13,990 nt of DNA from JALHST01 sp038316335 (lineage in GTDB: Bacteria > Bacteroidota > Bacteroidia > Flavobacteriales > Flavobacteriaceae). The first letter of the stretch is position 1. Each line of letters starts with the position of its first letter. The notes under the pieces are model-generated. The model searched no databases. It was not told the DNA's origin and saw only the letters and a program-made list of their open reading frames with translations. Location: NCBI GenBank assembly GCA_038316335.1, contig JBBQAM010000073.1:1-13990 (forward strand), read 5' to 3'. Position numbers and translations under genes: made by a program. Of the stretch, positions 6,977-13,990 are shown one piece after another.

Positions 6977-7014
6977 AAAAAAAAGCCCCTTGATGCATCA
7001 AGGGGCTTTTTTTT
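6977..7014. terminator. Bidirectional intrinsic terminator at the fold point
   Basis: Eight A, then a 9-bp stem GCCCCTTGA / TCAAGGGGC around a TGCA tetraloop (6985-7006), then eight T. It is perfectly self-complementary and would stop transcripts from either side. It ends the microprotein transcript. Because it is the axis of the whole-window palindrome, the sequence to its right in the real genome is not known from this window. The natural symmetric part is at least as likely to be only this hairpin as anything longer. Confidence 0.9.
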
Positions 7015-7031
7015 GCGTATTCATTACCTAA

Positions 7032-7133
7032 TTAAGAATAACTCAATTTGCTGATATTATAATCAACTAAGATTTCATTTAAATTTTCTATAAAACTTAA
7101 ATAGGCTGCGTTGTCAGGATTTTGTTTTGCCAT
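7032..7133 (-). CDS. Microprotein 2, mirror copy
   Basis: Exact reverse-complement copy of the 33-codon ORF at 6858-6959, with the same YLxFxxxLNEIL core, stop codon and spacing to the central terminator. It is probably the same physical gene read again through the fold-back, and should not be counted as a second locus. Confidence 0.6.
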   Translation of the reverse strand: MAKQNPDNAAYLSFIENLNEILVDYNISKLSYS

Positions 7134-7157
7134 AGTTCGGGGGTTTAGATTTTACGT
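7131..7157 (-). promoter_or_regulatory. C-rich leader of microprotein 2, mirror copy
   Basis: Reverse complement of 6834-6860: ACGTAAA followed by a C-run and GAACTATG, read on the minus strand. Confidence 0.45.
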
Positions 7158-7166
7158 GCTAGAAGA

Positions 7167-7265
7167 TTACATGTAATCGAGTTCTACCAAGTCGTTGATG
7201 CTCAAAATTTCGTTTAGTTCTTGAAGGAATGTTAGGTATTCCTCGCCGTAGGTGTCGTAAAGCAT
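7167..7265 (-). CDS. Microprotein 1, mirror copy
   Basis: Exact reverse-complement copy of the 32-codon acidic ORF at 6726-6824. No base differs between the arms, so it adds no independent evidence for the gene. Confidence 0.6.
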   Translation of the reverse strand: MLYDTYGEEYLTFLQELNEILSINDLVELDYM

Positions 7266-7283
7266 AGTTGTCGGGGTTTACGT
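7263..7283 (-). promoter_or_regulatory. C-rich leader of microprotein 1, mirror copy
   Basis: Reverse complement of 6708-6728, ending in the start codon of the minus-strand microprotein 1. Confidence 0.45.
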
Positions 7284-7293
7284 TAGTTTATGT

Positions 7294-7325
7294 CCGTTAG
7301 GTCCCATCGTTTTCAATAGGAACGG
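7294..7325 (-). other. Possible 5' UTR stem-loop, mirror copy
   Basis: Reverse complement of the stem-loop at 6666-6697. Its G-U pairs exist only in the RNA of the sense strand, so read on the minus strand it is the same structure. Confidence 0.25.
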
Positions 7326-7353
7326 GTTGATTTGGGTTTCAAAAATTATAGTA

Positions 7354-7384
7354 TAAACATATTTATAACGCTCGAGTAAAACAA
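7354..7384 (-). promoter_or_regulatory. Possible Bacteroidota-type promoter, mirror copy
   Basis: Reverse complement of 6607-6637, with the TTG / 20 bases / TATGTTTA arrangement on the minus strand. The stretch 7266-7510 upstream of the mirrored microproteins holds nothing else that I recognise. Confidence 0.3.
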
Positions 7385-7510
7385 TTAATTGTGGTGAATT
7401 TGCGCGAATGTGTTGTGAATTTTAGAAAAGCATCTGACACCCTATTATTATTAGGTTTATGCCCTGTGCAGTTCATCGAAAATATGTGATATTTATCCGA
7501 ATAGCGCCGT

Positions 7511-8764
7511 TCAAAACTTCATTTGATAACTTATTCCAGCCGAAAAAGCCCAAAAGAAATTGCCTGTCGCAAAAACGAGTTCTTGACGATTTACACCAAT
7601 ATTGACGCGATAAAGATTCAGGTTGCTTTGCCCGGTAAATTGGTATTCGAACCGCAGGCGCTCTGATTCAAGAAAAAGCACCGTTTCGGCAAGTATCATA
7701 TCGCCATCCTTCAATTGTCGCAATTCTGGGGAATAGCCCATTCCACCGCGTATACCAACATAATTTTCGCCATCCTTGAAATATTTTCTTGCAATCAAAT
7801 CTCCTGCTAAACTGAGATTACCTTGAGTTTTCGGCGTGACATAGGGTCGAAGTGAAAAATAATAATTGCCTTTGTAGAGACTGATAGATCCCGTAAATAT
7901 GGTAGCGTTTCCCGCATCGAATTCCAAATAACGCATTCCCAGAGAGACTTCCAAAGACTTTGTAAGGTTGGCAAATAGTTCGATGCCGGCGCGATGATTG
8001 GGATATGTGGTGGCATTCGAATACCCATAATTCAAATAGCCGTAAAACGATTTCGAAAATTTAGGATAGAAATCAATTTCATACTGCAATCCATTTGTAT
8101 TAAACCGATTGCTGTAATTAATTCTAGGAAGCACCAGCCCAATGCCAGTCTCACGACTATATTCTAGACTGGTATAGAACATTGGATCATAAAAGGCATC
8201 GAAAATTTCAAAGGAACTCTCAATGCCAATCTTATTTTTGTATGATTTGATCTCTGTGTCACCATGATTCAACACATTGACACTGTCGACAACATTCTTG
8301 AACCTTGGCTTATTGCCTTTCCCATGTATGTTTTTCAAGGCAAGGCCACGAAGTTCAAGTAAATCTCTATCATTTGTAAGATTCAATAATGCCTTGTTGG
8401 CCAACCCGAGTGCCAAATAATATTCCTCCCCATACATTTCATTTTTTATAGCTGCAATCCATACCTCCTTGTTGTGCCGCTCCCTAGACGTTATCCTATT
8501 AAACTGCTTTCGGGCCTCCTCATAACGACCATCCCAACTCAATGTGCTGGCCAAAAGACCTCGTACGTCGACATAATCAGGATATTTTACCAAAATTTGA
8601 TTCAAAGTGTCACGTGCCTGGTCCCTTTTACCATTAAATGCCAATTCCCGGGCTGTTAAGAATGACCTATCGGGATTTCCTGTATAATCGAGATTTTGAC
8701 CCAAAGAAGGGGTTATCCAAAGAATTATGGCAAAAAAAAGCACGCATTGAATACACTTTTTCAT
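7511..8764 (-). CDS. YaiO-family outer-membrane beta-barrel protein, mirror copy
   Basis: 417 residues, identical to the product of 5227-6480: signal peptide (1-22), TPR-like region (about 30-150), YaiO-type barrel (about 177-417) and C-terminal Phe. It overlaps its minus-strand upstream neighbour by the same ATGA. Complete identity at the DNA level points to a fold-back copy and not a diverging paralogue. Confidence 0.88.
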   Translation of the reverse strand: MKKCIQCVLFFAIILWITPSLGQNLDYTGNPDRSFLTARELAFNGKRDQARDTLNQILVKYPDYVDVRGLLASTLSWDGRYEEARKQFNRITSRERHNKEVWIAAIKNEMYGEEYYLALGLANKALLNLTNDRDLLELRGLALKNIHGKGNKPRFKNVVDSVNVLNHGDTEIKSYKNKIGIESSFEIFDAFYDPMFYTSLEYSRETGIGLVLPRINYSNRFNTNGLQYEIDFYPKFSKSFYGYLNYGYSNATTYPNHRAGIELFANLTKSLEVSLGMRYLEFDAGNATIFTGSISLYKGNYYFSLRPYVTPKTQGNLSLAGDLIARKYFKDGENYVGIRGGMGYSPELRQLKDGDMILAETVLFLESERLRFEYQFTGQSNLNLYRVNIGVNRQELVFATGNFFWAFSAGISYQMKF

Positions 8765-11133
8765 GGTTCCTTTGAATTGGAGGGGCCTTTTACTAATTGC
8801 TGTGTCTCTTTCAAGGAGGCCCCTATTTCAATTTGTCCTTTAGCCCTTGCTATTTTTTGATCTAGTGCTTTGTCATTTAGATTACTTGCCTGAAGTATTT
8901 GTAATAAACGCTGTGCCTTGTCATTGGCCCCAGCCCAAAAATAAGTATCGAGCAAGGCCGAATAGCCATCGACATATTCAGGATATTTTTTTATGCATCC
9001 TTCCAGAATGCCCATTGATTTCTCAAAATCATTTTGCCAAGCATAAATCCTACCCATCAATATTTCGCTGTCTGCATGTCTTGGTATTTCACTTAAAATA
9101 TAGCGACATAGCAGTAAGGCCCTATCCCATTCTTTGCGATGTGCCAATTCGCTCGCGGTCTTATAGGCGTTATCGTAATTTCCGCCGTTGAAAATGCTTT
9201 CCACCCAAATCAGTTCAGATTTGGAGAAATTGGGAATCGTCTGTTCAAAAAGTGCATTTTTAGCCGGAATTATCTTGTTGTTTTCGGTAACATACCTATT
9301 GACGGCCTTAAACGACCTAAACTTTTTAAGGATAACTTCTTCGGGAGCGTCTATGTCATCAATCAAATTTAAATCTTCGTTCATTTGGTAAACTATTGAA
9401 CTTGATACATAATATTTGTCAAAAATGAAATCTTGTATACCAGTATTTCGAAATAAGGGAATCTCTTTCGAAGGTGCTACGAAACCTGTATCTTGAATAA
9501 CTTGGCCCAACCAGGCCGCTTGTTCAGGAACCTTAATTTCATATCGCTTTTTGAAAAACGATATCATGGAAGGTGCTATATCGGCATGGGACGCTAAGGC
9601 ATGGAATTTATGGGGAGTTTTAAGCAAGGGTCCAAACATCATAAAGGGTACCCTATATCTGCCAATCTCATTAATTTGCGGTAAATCTGTATTGTTATGA
9701 CTACCAGTTACAATAAATAATGTATTTGAATAATCAGGATTTTTGCGATAGGACTTTAGGAATTCTTTGATTGCTTCATCTGCATAAACCACACTTGAAA
9801 AGATTTCGGTATTTTGATTTATAACTTTTTTCGCCCTCAAACCTATTTGGGCACTTGTTGCGATTTTAGCTGCCTTGTCAGCATAGTATTCGGCATTTGG
9901 AATCGCGTAAGGGTCCTTGGTACTTAAGGTTAGGAATATGTCAAATTTTGGACCAGAACTGCGTACTGAATTCCCATTAAATTTTTTGAATAGTTCTTTG
10001 TCGGGATATCCCAAGGTAATGCCAGCCGCATCCTTTTCCTGAAGCGCATATCCGGTACCAAAACCTTTTTTGTCCAAGATGAGGTCGACATGCTCTTCAT
10101 CCAAAAATTTGTCGAAGTGGTTCAAGGCACTATTACCGCCGTAATTGAACGAGGTGGTATAGCCATTATTCTTTAGCACACTGTACAGCGTATTTCGGTT
10201 AACCATGGCCGGGATATTTGTGAATCCGTTTTGGCCAAATGGCAAGGAACCCACAATGGTCGGTAGGGCTGCAGCACTTTCCCCTGAATTACTCAGAAAA
10301 TTCTCCCAATATAAAGATCTACCTGTCAGAGAATCCAAACAAGGCGTAAATCCTTTATAGAGTGCATGTTTTCCAACGAAGTCAGATCCGATCCCATCTA
10401 GTATAATAATCACCACATTGGGCATTTTGGTAGTTTCAACAAAGTATTTCCCTAGTACATCCTCGGTCTCGAAGGATTTTAGTAAGGGAAATTCTGCGGT
10501 CCCTTCATATTTATTAAAGTCAAAATATGCATTATACATACCGATCAAAAGATGTTGCGTCTTATTCTCATTGATTGGTTTTTTATTGGTGTATAATGTG
10601 GCTAGGAACAAGCTGAATAGGATGATCGTAAATGGATACATTCCACTAATAAGCCTATAATACGGGGCCGTAAATCGGTATAAATAATAATAGATGCACA
10701 GAATCATCGGCAATACAAATACGAAATGTAACATCGAAAAATGATATCTTTGTGTCTCTAGATGGCTAAGGACGCTAGGTTCTAGAATTTCATAGTTCTG
10801 TATATAAAACTCAATTAGTCCGCATTCAACGGTCAGTAGGCAGGCCAAAAAGACCCGAACAGTTTTTAGACCCAGGCCAAATTTTCTCCTTTCCATAAAA
10901 TTGAAAAGGAACGCTAAAAAAATAGCGACAATCGAGGTAAAACCGGTGTGATGTAAAACTGTAATTAGGAAACTCTTGTTCACCCAACTGTCTAGGACAC
11001 CCAACGTATACAACCTGAAATTTTGATAGAGTGCCAAGACTACCAAGCTTCCGAAAAATGCGAGTATCAACGGGATAAAATCCTTTAAGGTCTTGCGAGC
11101 GACCGATTTTGATATGGTATTCGTTAATTGCAT
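8761..11133 (-). CDS. LTA synthase/sulfatase-superfamily membrane protein with TPR tail, mirror copy
   Basis: 790 residues from the ATG at 11133, identical to the left-arm protein; a TTG at 11151 would add six residues. Five membrane helices, the alkaline-phosphatase-fold domain with Ser286, Lys406 and Ser478 at expected active-site positions, and the C-terminal TPR block are all the same. The unusual residues being present in both arms is not independent confirmation, since both arms probably come from one template. Confidence 0.83.
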   Translation of the reverse strand: MQLTNTISKSVARKTLKDFIPLILAFFGSLVVLALYQNFRLYTLGVLDSWVNKSFLITVLHHTGFTSIVAIFLAFLFNFMERRKFGLGLKTVRVFLACLLTVECGLIEFYIQNYEILEPSVLSHLETQRYHFSMLHFVFVLPMILCIYYYLYRFTAPYYRLISGMYPFTIILFSLFLATLYTNKKPINENKTQHLLIGMYNAYFDFNKYEGTAEFPLLKSFETEDVLGKYFVETTKMPNVVIIILDGIGSDFVGKHALYKGFTPCLDSLTGRSLYWENFLSNSGESAAALPTIVGSLPFGQNGFTNIPAMVNRNTLYSVLKNNGYTTSFNYGGNSALNHFDKFLDEEHVDLILDKKGFGTGYALQEKDAAGITLGYPDKELFKKFNGNSVRSSGPKFDIFLTLSTKDPYAIPNAEYYADKAAKIATSAQIGLRAKKVINQNTEIFSSVVYADEAIKEFLKSYRKNPDYSNTLFIVTGSHNNTDLPQINEIGRYRVPFMMFGPLLKTPHKFHALASHADIAPSMISFFKKRYEIKVPEQAAWLGQVIQDTGFVAPSKEIPLFRNTGIQDFIFDKYYVSSSIVYQMNEDLNLIDDIDAPEEVILKKFRSFKAVNRYVTENNKIIPAKNALFEQTIPNFSKSELIWVESIFNGGNYDNAYKTASELAHRKEWDRALLLCRYILSEIPRHADSEILMGRIYAWQNDFEKSMGILEGCIKKYPEYVDGYSALLDTYFWAGANDKAQRLLQILQASNLNDKALDQKIARAKGQIEIGASLKETQQLVKGPSNSKEP

Positions 11134-11134
11134 A

Positions 11135-12565
11135 TTAGGTAGCCTTGGCAAATCCCTTTCGTACTTGGGACCCCCAACCTGATTTTATCTTAAAAAGTTT
11201 TTTATAATTACCACTTACAGCGGAATACACGACGATCGGATGAAAGACAATGGGTTCTATAATCGCACACAATATGAGGATCAAAATATCACTTGTGCGC
11301 TTGTATTCGTTATATGAGAAAACGTCCCATAAAATGGCATAAAACGAGAACATAATCGAAAACATATAGACCGTCGTCGTAATTGCTATGAAAAATTCCC
11401 AATTTATAATTCCTAAATACCAAAAGAGCAAGATGGTCAAGAGGCCAAAGAATTCTAATAGAGGGGCTAACCATTCATAAAAGAACCAGTACGGGTAACT
11501 TAGTAGGCCTAGCCTTCCAAACCTGGCATTAAAGAACATGTCCTTATGTTTAAAAAGGGTTTCCAAATTGCCCCGAGCCCATCTATCTCGTTGATTGACA
11601 AATATCCTAAGGTCTTCCGGTACCTCCGTCCAACATAATGGATCAGGCATGTACTCTATGGTATATGGCATTTTTCTTTCATGCATGTAGCGCCGCATTT
11701 TGAAAACAATTTCCATGTCTTCCCCTACAGTGTCGGTATCATACCCGCCAACGGCCAAGGCAATTTCTCGTTCAAAAAAACCAAAGGCTCCCGAAATAAT
11801 CAAAAGACTATCGATACGGCCCCAAGCCATTCGACCTAGGATAAAAGATCGGGTATACTCTAATAGTTGGAAACGGGCGAGCCAGTTCTTTGGTAACCGT
11901 ATTTCTTCCAATTGTCCACCAGAAATGTTGCATGAATTGGCCACTCGAATAACACCACCCACTGCTATTACTCGCTTCGCAGTTCGCTGATAGAAAGATT
12001 TTACGACGTGCAGCAAAGCATCCGGTAATAATAAGCAGTCTACATCGATACAACCTACATATTTATTTCCTGAAAGAGCCATTCCGGTATTTAGTGCGTC
12101 TGATTTGCCCCCATTTTCCTTATCGACGACAGTAAGTTTTGAAAAAGAGCGTTGTTTAGATTTGTAGATGCCCTTAATGGGTTTCGAGTTCCAGTCGGGA
12201 TCAATTGGTCGTTCGATTTTTTCAAGATCATAGGCCGTTATCATCTTTTCCAAGGTATCGTCCTTGCTCCCATCATTAACGACCATGACCTCATAATTAA
12301 CATAGCGTAAGGATAATAGGGAACGAATGTTTTCGACAATGGTCAGTCCTTCATTGTATGCCGGTGCGATAATAGTTATGCCTGGCGCCAAGGGAGAAGC
12401 CATGATCTTTGACATATCGCCAAAACTATTCTTGTTTCTATAGTGAATATAATTTCGTGTAGAGAGATATCCCATAAGACTGAACATCGAAAAAAGCACA
12501 ATCGTAAAAACCAGAAATACGATGTTTATGTACTCAATGATAATATCTAAAAGGCCGTTATCCAT
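11135..12565 (-). CDS. Membrane family 2 glycosyltransferase, mirror copy
   Basis: 476 residues, identical to the product of 1426-2856, with Asp98, DVD (174-176), GED (281-283) and QRDRW (325-329) and the same membrane segments. It overlaps the mirrored HEAT gene by 8 bases. Confidence 0.9.
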   Translation of the reverse strand: MDNGLLDIIIEYINIVFLVFTIVLFSMFSLMGYLSTRNYIHYRNKNSFGDMSKIMASPLAPGITIIAPAYNEGLTIVENIRSLLSLRYVNYEVMVVNDGSKDDTLEKMITAYDLEKIERPIDPDWNSKPIKGIYKSKQRSFSKLTVVDKENGGKSDALNTGMALSGNKYVGCIDVDCLLLPDALLHVVKSFYQRTAKRVIAVGGVIRVANSCNISGGQLEEIRLPKNWLARFQLLEYTRSFILGRMAWGRIDSLLIISGAFGFFEREIALAVGGYDTDTVGEDMEIVFKMRRYMHERKMPYTIEYMPDPLCWTEVPEDLRIFVNQRDRWARGNLETLFKHKDMFFNARFGRLGLLSYPYWFFYEWLAPLLEFFGLLTILLFWYLGIINWEFFIAITTTVYMFSIMFSFYAILWDVFSYNEYKRTSDILILILCAIIEPIVFHPIVVYSAVSGNYKKLFKIKSGWGSQVRKGFAKAT

Positions 12566-13988
12566 TCAACTTTTTTATTAGCCTGTTTGAAATCGATCGC
12601 ATACTATCAATCAAGGAGTTGGTATTCGAACGTGTTTCTCCCGTACTGTCATCAGCTGGTTCAAATAATGGGATAAGTTCGAATTCTACATTAAAAATAT
12701 CTGAGCATTCCCGGTTTTCCGGTTGTCCCGTAGTGGGTTGGCCGGGAAGAACATGTGCGATACCAATTGGTTCATTATCAAAAATATCGTCATCCTTACG
12801 CGGTATCGTCCTCTTTTGAGAAGAGGTGTCAAGTTCCAAGCTTTTGTTTAAGGAGCTAAGCGCTATTCGGGCCTTTTGACGAATCTGGTTGTTCGGATGC
12901 CGTTCAAGGTTTTGTAAAAAATGTAATTCCTTTTCATCCATCACATCTACCAGTGAATCAAGAAGAATCATCTGGCCCTCCTCATCACTATTATCAAAAA
13001 GCTCCTTGACAAGGCTATAGGTCGGGGATAGCTCCTCCCCTGCAAACTTAACTACACTATTGTTCTGTTGGCCGCAATCCCAGTTCGCGAACTTCTTCAC
13101 GAGTTGACGAATTCGTTCCTTGATTTCCGAATCGGTTTCTTTTTCGAGATATGACAACAACAAGGGAATCTCACGCTCATCGCCCAATTCTTCGATATTG
13201 TCCAACAAATGGATCATGGCCAAAGTTTCGACATCATAAAATTGGTGGTTCACTTCAAGGTTTTCGGTATCCTTATATTGTTGATGCTCCGAATCCTTAG
13301 GCGCTTTTTCCTTTTCAACATCCTCGGTTTTGCTATTCTTAGCTGAATCAAGACCTTCGCCTTCGAAAGGCCATATTACGGTCATTTCGTCTTCATTCGT
13401 TGGTTCGGCCGATATAATTTCATAACAAATGTTTATTTTGCGAACTTTTTGAAGATCAATGGCCTTTATGGAAATAGGATTTAGCACCGGGATTTTTTGA
13501 TCCGGCAGTATCATTTTCGATTTAGGATCCTTTTGGACATTTCGCGAGTCGTGATTTTTTAGAGACCAAATCGTTTCATAGATTACAGCCAAGTCCTTAT
13601 GGCCTTTGGTAGGTGCCTTGTCATTGGTATTGGTTTTGAACCTATAGGGTTGGGCATTCTCATCTGTATTTTGCACTTCCGAAGCAATGGGATTCTCGTG
13701 CGCTACTACCCAAGGAAGAAAATTCAAATCAGTATCTTCAATGATTTTTTGATCATTCGCTTCATCAGTCCCTAACAATTTATTAGGAATCTTCGTATCT
13801 GGATGAACCTGATGAAATACTACTGGCAGGTCTAAAACTTGCCGTTCATCAATCTTGATATCAGGGCCAATTGATTGGTCTTCCGAAACTGATCCTGTTT
13901 TGGAATCGGCAATCACTATAGGTAAGAACTTAAGGTTAATAGCGTTCACATCAACAGCTCTTGTGGAATTTTCATTCGCTATCGGTTT
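12558..13988 (-). CDS. HEAT-like repeat protein, 5' end missing at window edge, mirror copy
   Basis: Identical to the left-edge gene. The frame stays open from the GTG at 13949 to base 13988, so this copy is also cut at its 5' end by the window edge. That both copies are truncated at exactly the same base indicates the sequence ended at the same point on both sides, as expected when one contig is read out and back. Confidence 0.77.
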   Translation of the reverse strand, partial: KPIANENSTRAVDVNAINLKFLPIVIADSKTGSVSEDQSIGPDIKIDERQVLDLPVVFHQVHPDTKIPNKLLGTDEANDQKIIEDTDLNFLPWVVAHENPIASEVQNTDENAQPYRFKTNTNDKAPTKGHKDLAVIYETIWSLKNHDSRNVQKDPKSKMILPDQKIPVLNPISIKAIDLQKVRKINICYEIISAEPTNEDEMTVIWPFEGEGLDSAKNSKTEDVEKEKAPKDSEHQQYKDTENLEVNHQFYDVETLAMIHLLDNIEELGDEREIPLLLSYLEKETDSEIKERIRQLVKKFANWDCGQQNNSVVKFAGEELSPTYSLVKELFDNSDEEGQMILLDSLVDVMDEKELHFLQNLERHPNNQIRQKARIALSSLNKSLELDTSSQKRTIPRKDDDIFDNEPIGIAHVLPGQPTTGQPENRECSDIFNVEFELIPLFEPADDSTGETRSNTNSLIDSMRSISNRLIKKLNG

Positions 13989-13990
13989 AT

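Larger units (their letters stand above)
1..13990. repeat. Perfect window-length inverted repeat (palindrome), two 6995-bp arms with no spacer
   Basis: Base i is complementary to base 13991-i wherever I compared them: both ends (the first ten bases ATAAACCGAT against the last ten ATCGGTTTAT), the centre, and the intergenic region. All large open reading frames recur at mirrored coordinates with identical proteins. The axis lies between 6995 and 6996, inside a self-complementary terminator hairpin. No divergence between the arms is visible, and the symmetry reaches both edges, so the window probably is a complete contig. I infer a fold-back artefact: an assembly path turning at a palindromic k-mer, an amplification chimera, or a missed hairpin-adapter read. 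A real head-to-head duplication or a hairpin telomere junction would give the same sequence but is less likely. Confidence 0.97.

Noticed and set aside
6977..7014. Hairpin telomere of a linear replicon.
   Set aside because: The central sequence is fully explained as an intrinsic terminator, and no telomere resolvase or replication gene is in the window.
6481..7510. Two convergent operons sharing a central intergenic region with duplicated microgenes on each strand.
   Set aside because: The arrangement is produced entirely by the perfect mirror symmetry; there is no divergence to show two real loci.
1..13990. Mobile element or transposon with very long terminal inverted repeats, or a CRISPR array.
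   Set aside because: There is no transposase, integrase or short direct-repeat array; the inverted repeat covers everything and leaves no internal unique region.

Overview
The window is one perfect palindrome. Its second half is the reverse complement of its first half, folding with no spacer between bases 6995 and 6996, and every gene occurs twice as an identical mirror copy. The unique information is therefore about 7 kb. The fold point lies exactly in a self-complementary transcription terminator, and the mirror symmetry runs to both window edges. Both facts favour an assembly or amplification fold-back of a single locus, as when a contig path turns round on a palindromic terminator. A genuine inverted duplication is less likely. 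The left arm should be read as the annotation and the right arm as its mirror.

The organism looks like a member of the Bacteroidota, probably a flavobacterium. The DNA is AT-rich, the starts lack clear Shine-Dalgarno sites, the best promoter candidate is of the -33 TTG / -7 TAnnTTTG type, and the protein families fit that group. No genus can be named from the sequence.

Left arm, bases 1-6480: a tight four-gene operon on the + strand. (1) A HEAT-like repeat protein that is open at the window edge, so its 5' end is missing. (2) A membrane family 2 glycosyltransferase with processive-synthase motifs. (3) A five-helix membrane protein with an LTA synthase/sulfatase-like domain, several unusual active-site residues and a C-terminal TPR tail. 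(4) An outer-membrane protein of the YaiO type with a signal peptide, TPR-like repeats and a beta-barrel. The genes overlap by 8 bases, lie 1 base apart, and overlap by 4 bases, so they are probably translationally coupled. A reasonable inference is an envelope or extracellular glycan system: synthase in the inner membrane, a membrane-anchored enzyme or binding domain acting on the periplasmic side, TPR modules in the periplasm, and a barrel in the outer membrane. The product is unknown.

Bases 6481-6995: a non-coding stretch with a possible promoter and a 5' UTR stem-loop, followed by two tiny related ORFs of 32 and 33 codons. Each is preceded by a nearly identical C-rich leader touching its start codon. 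Nine of the ten residues they share in the aligned region are encoded by different synonymous codons, which is strong internal evidence that both are real, protein-selected microgenes. They share the terminator at the fold. This tandem microprotein cassette is the most novel item in the window.

Right arm, bases 6996-13990: the same features in mirror image on the - strand.
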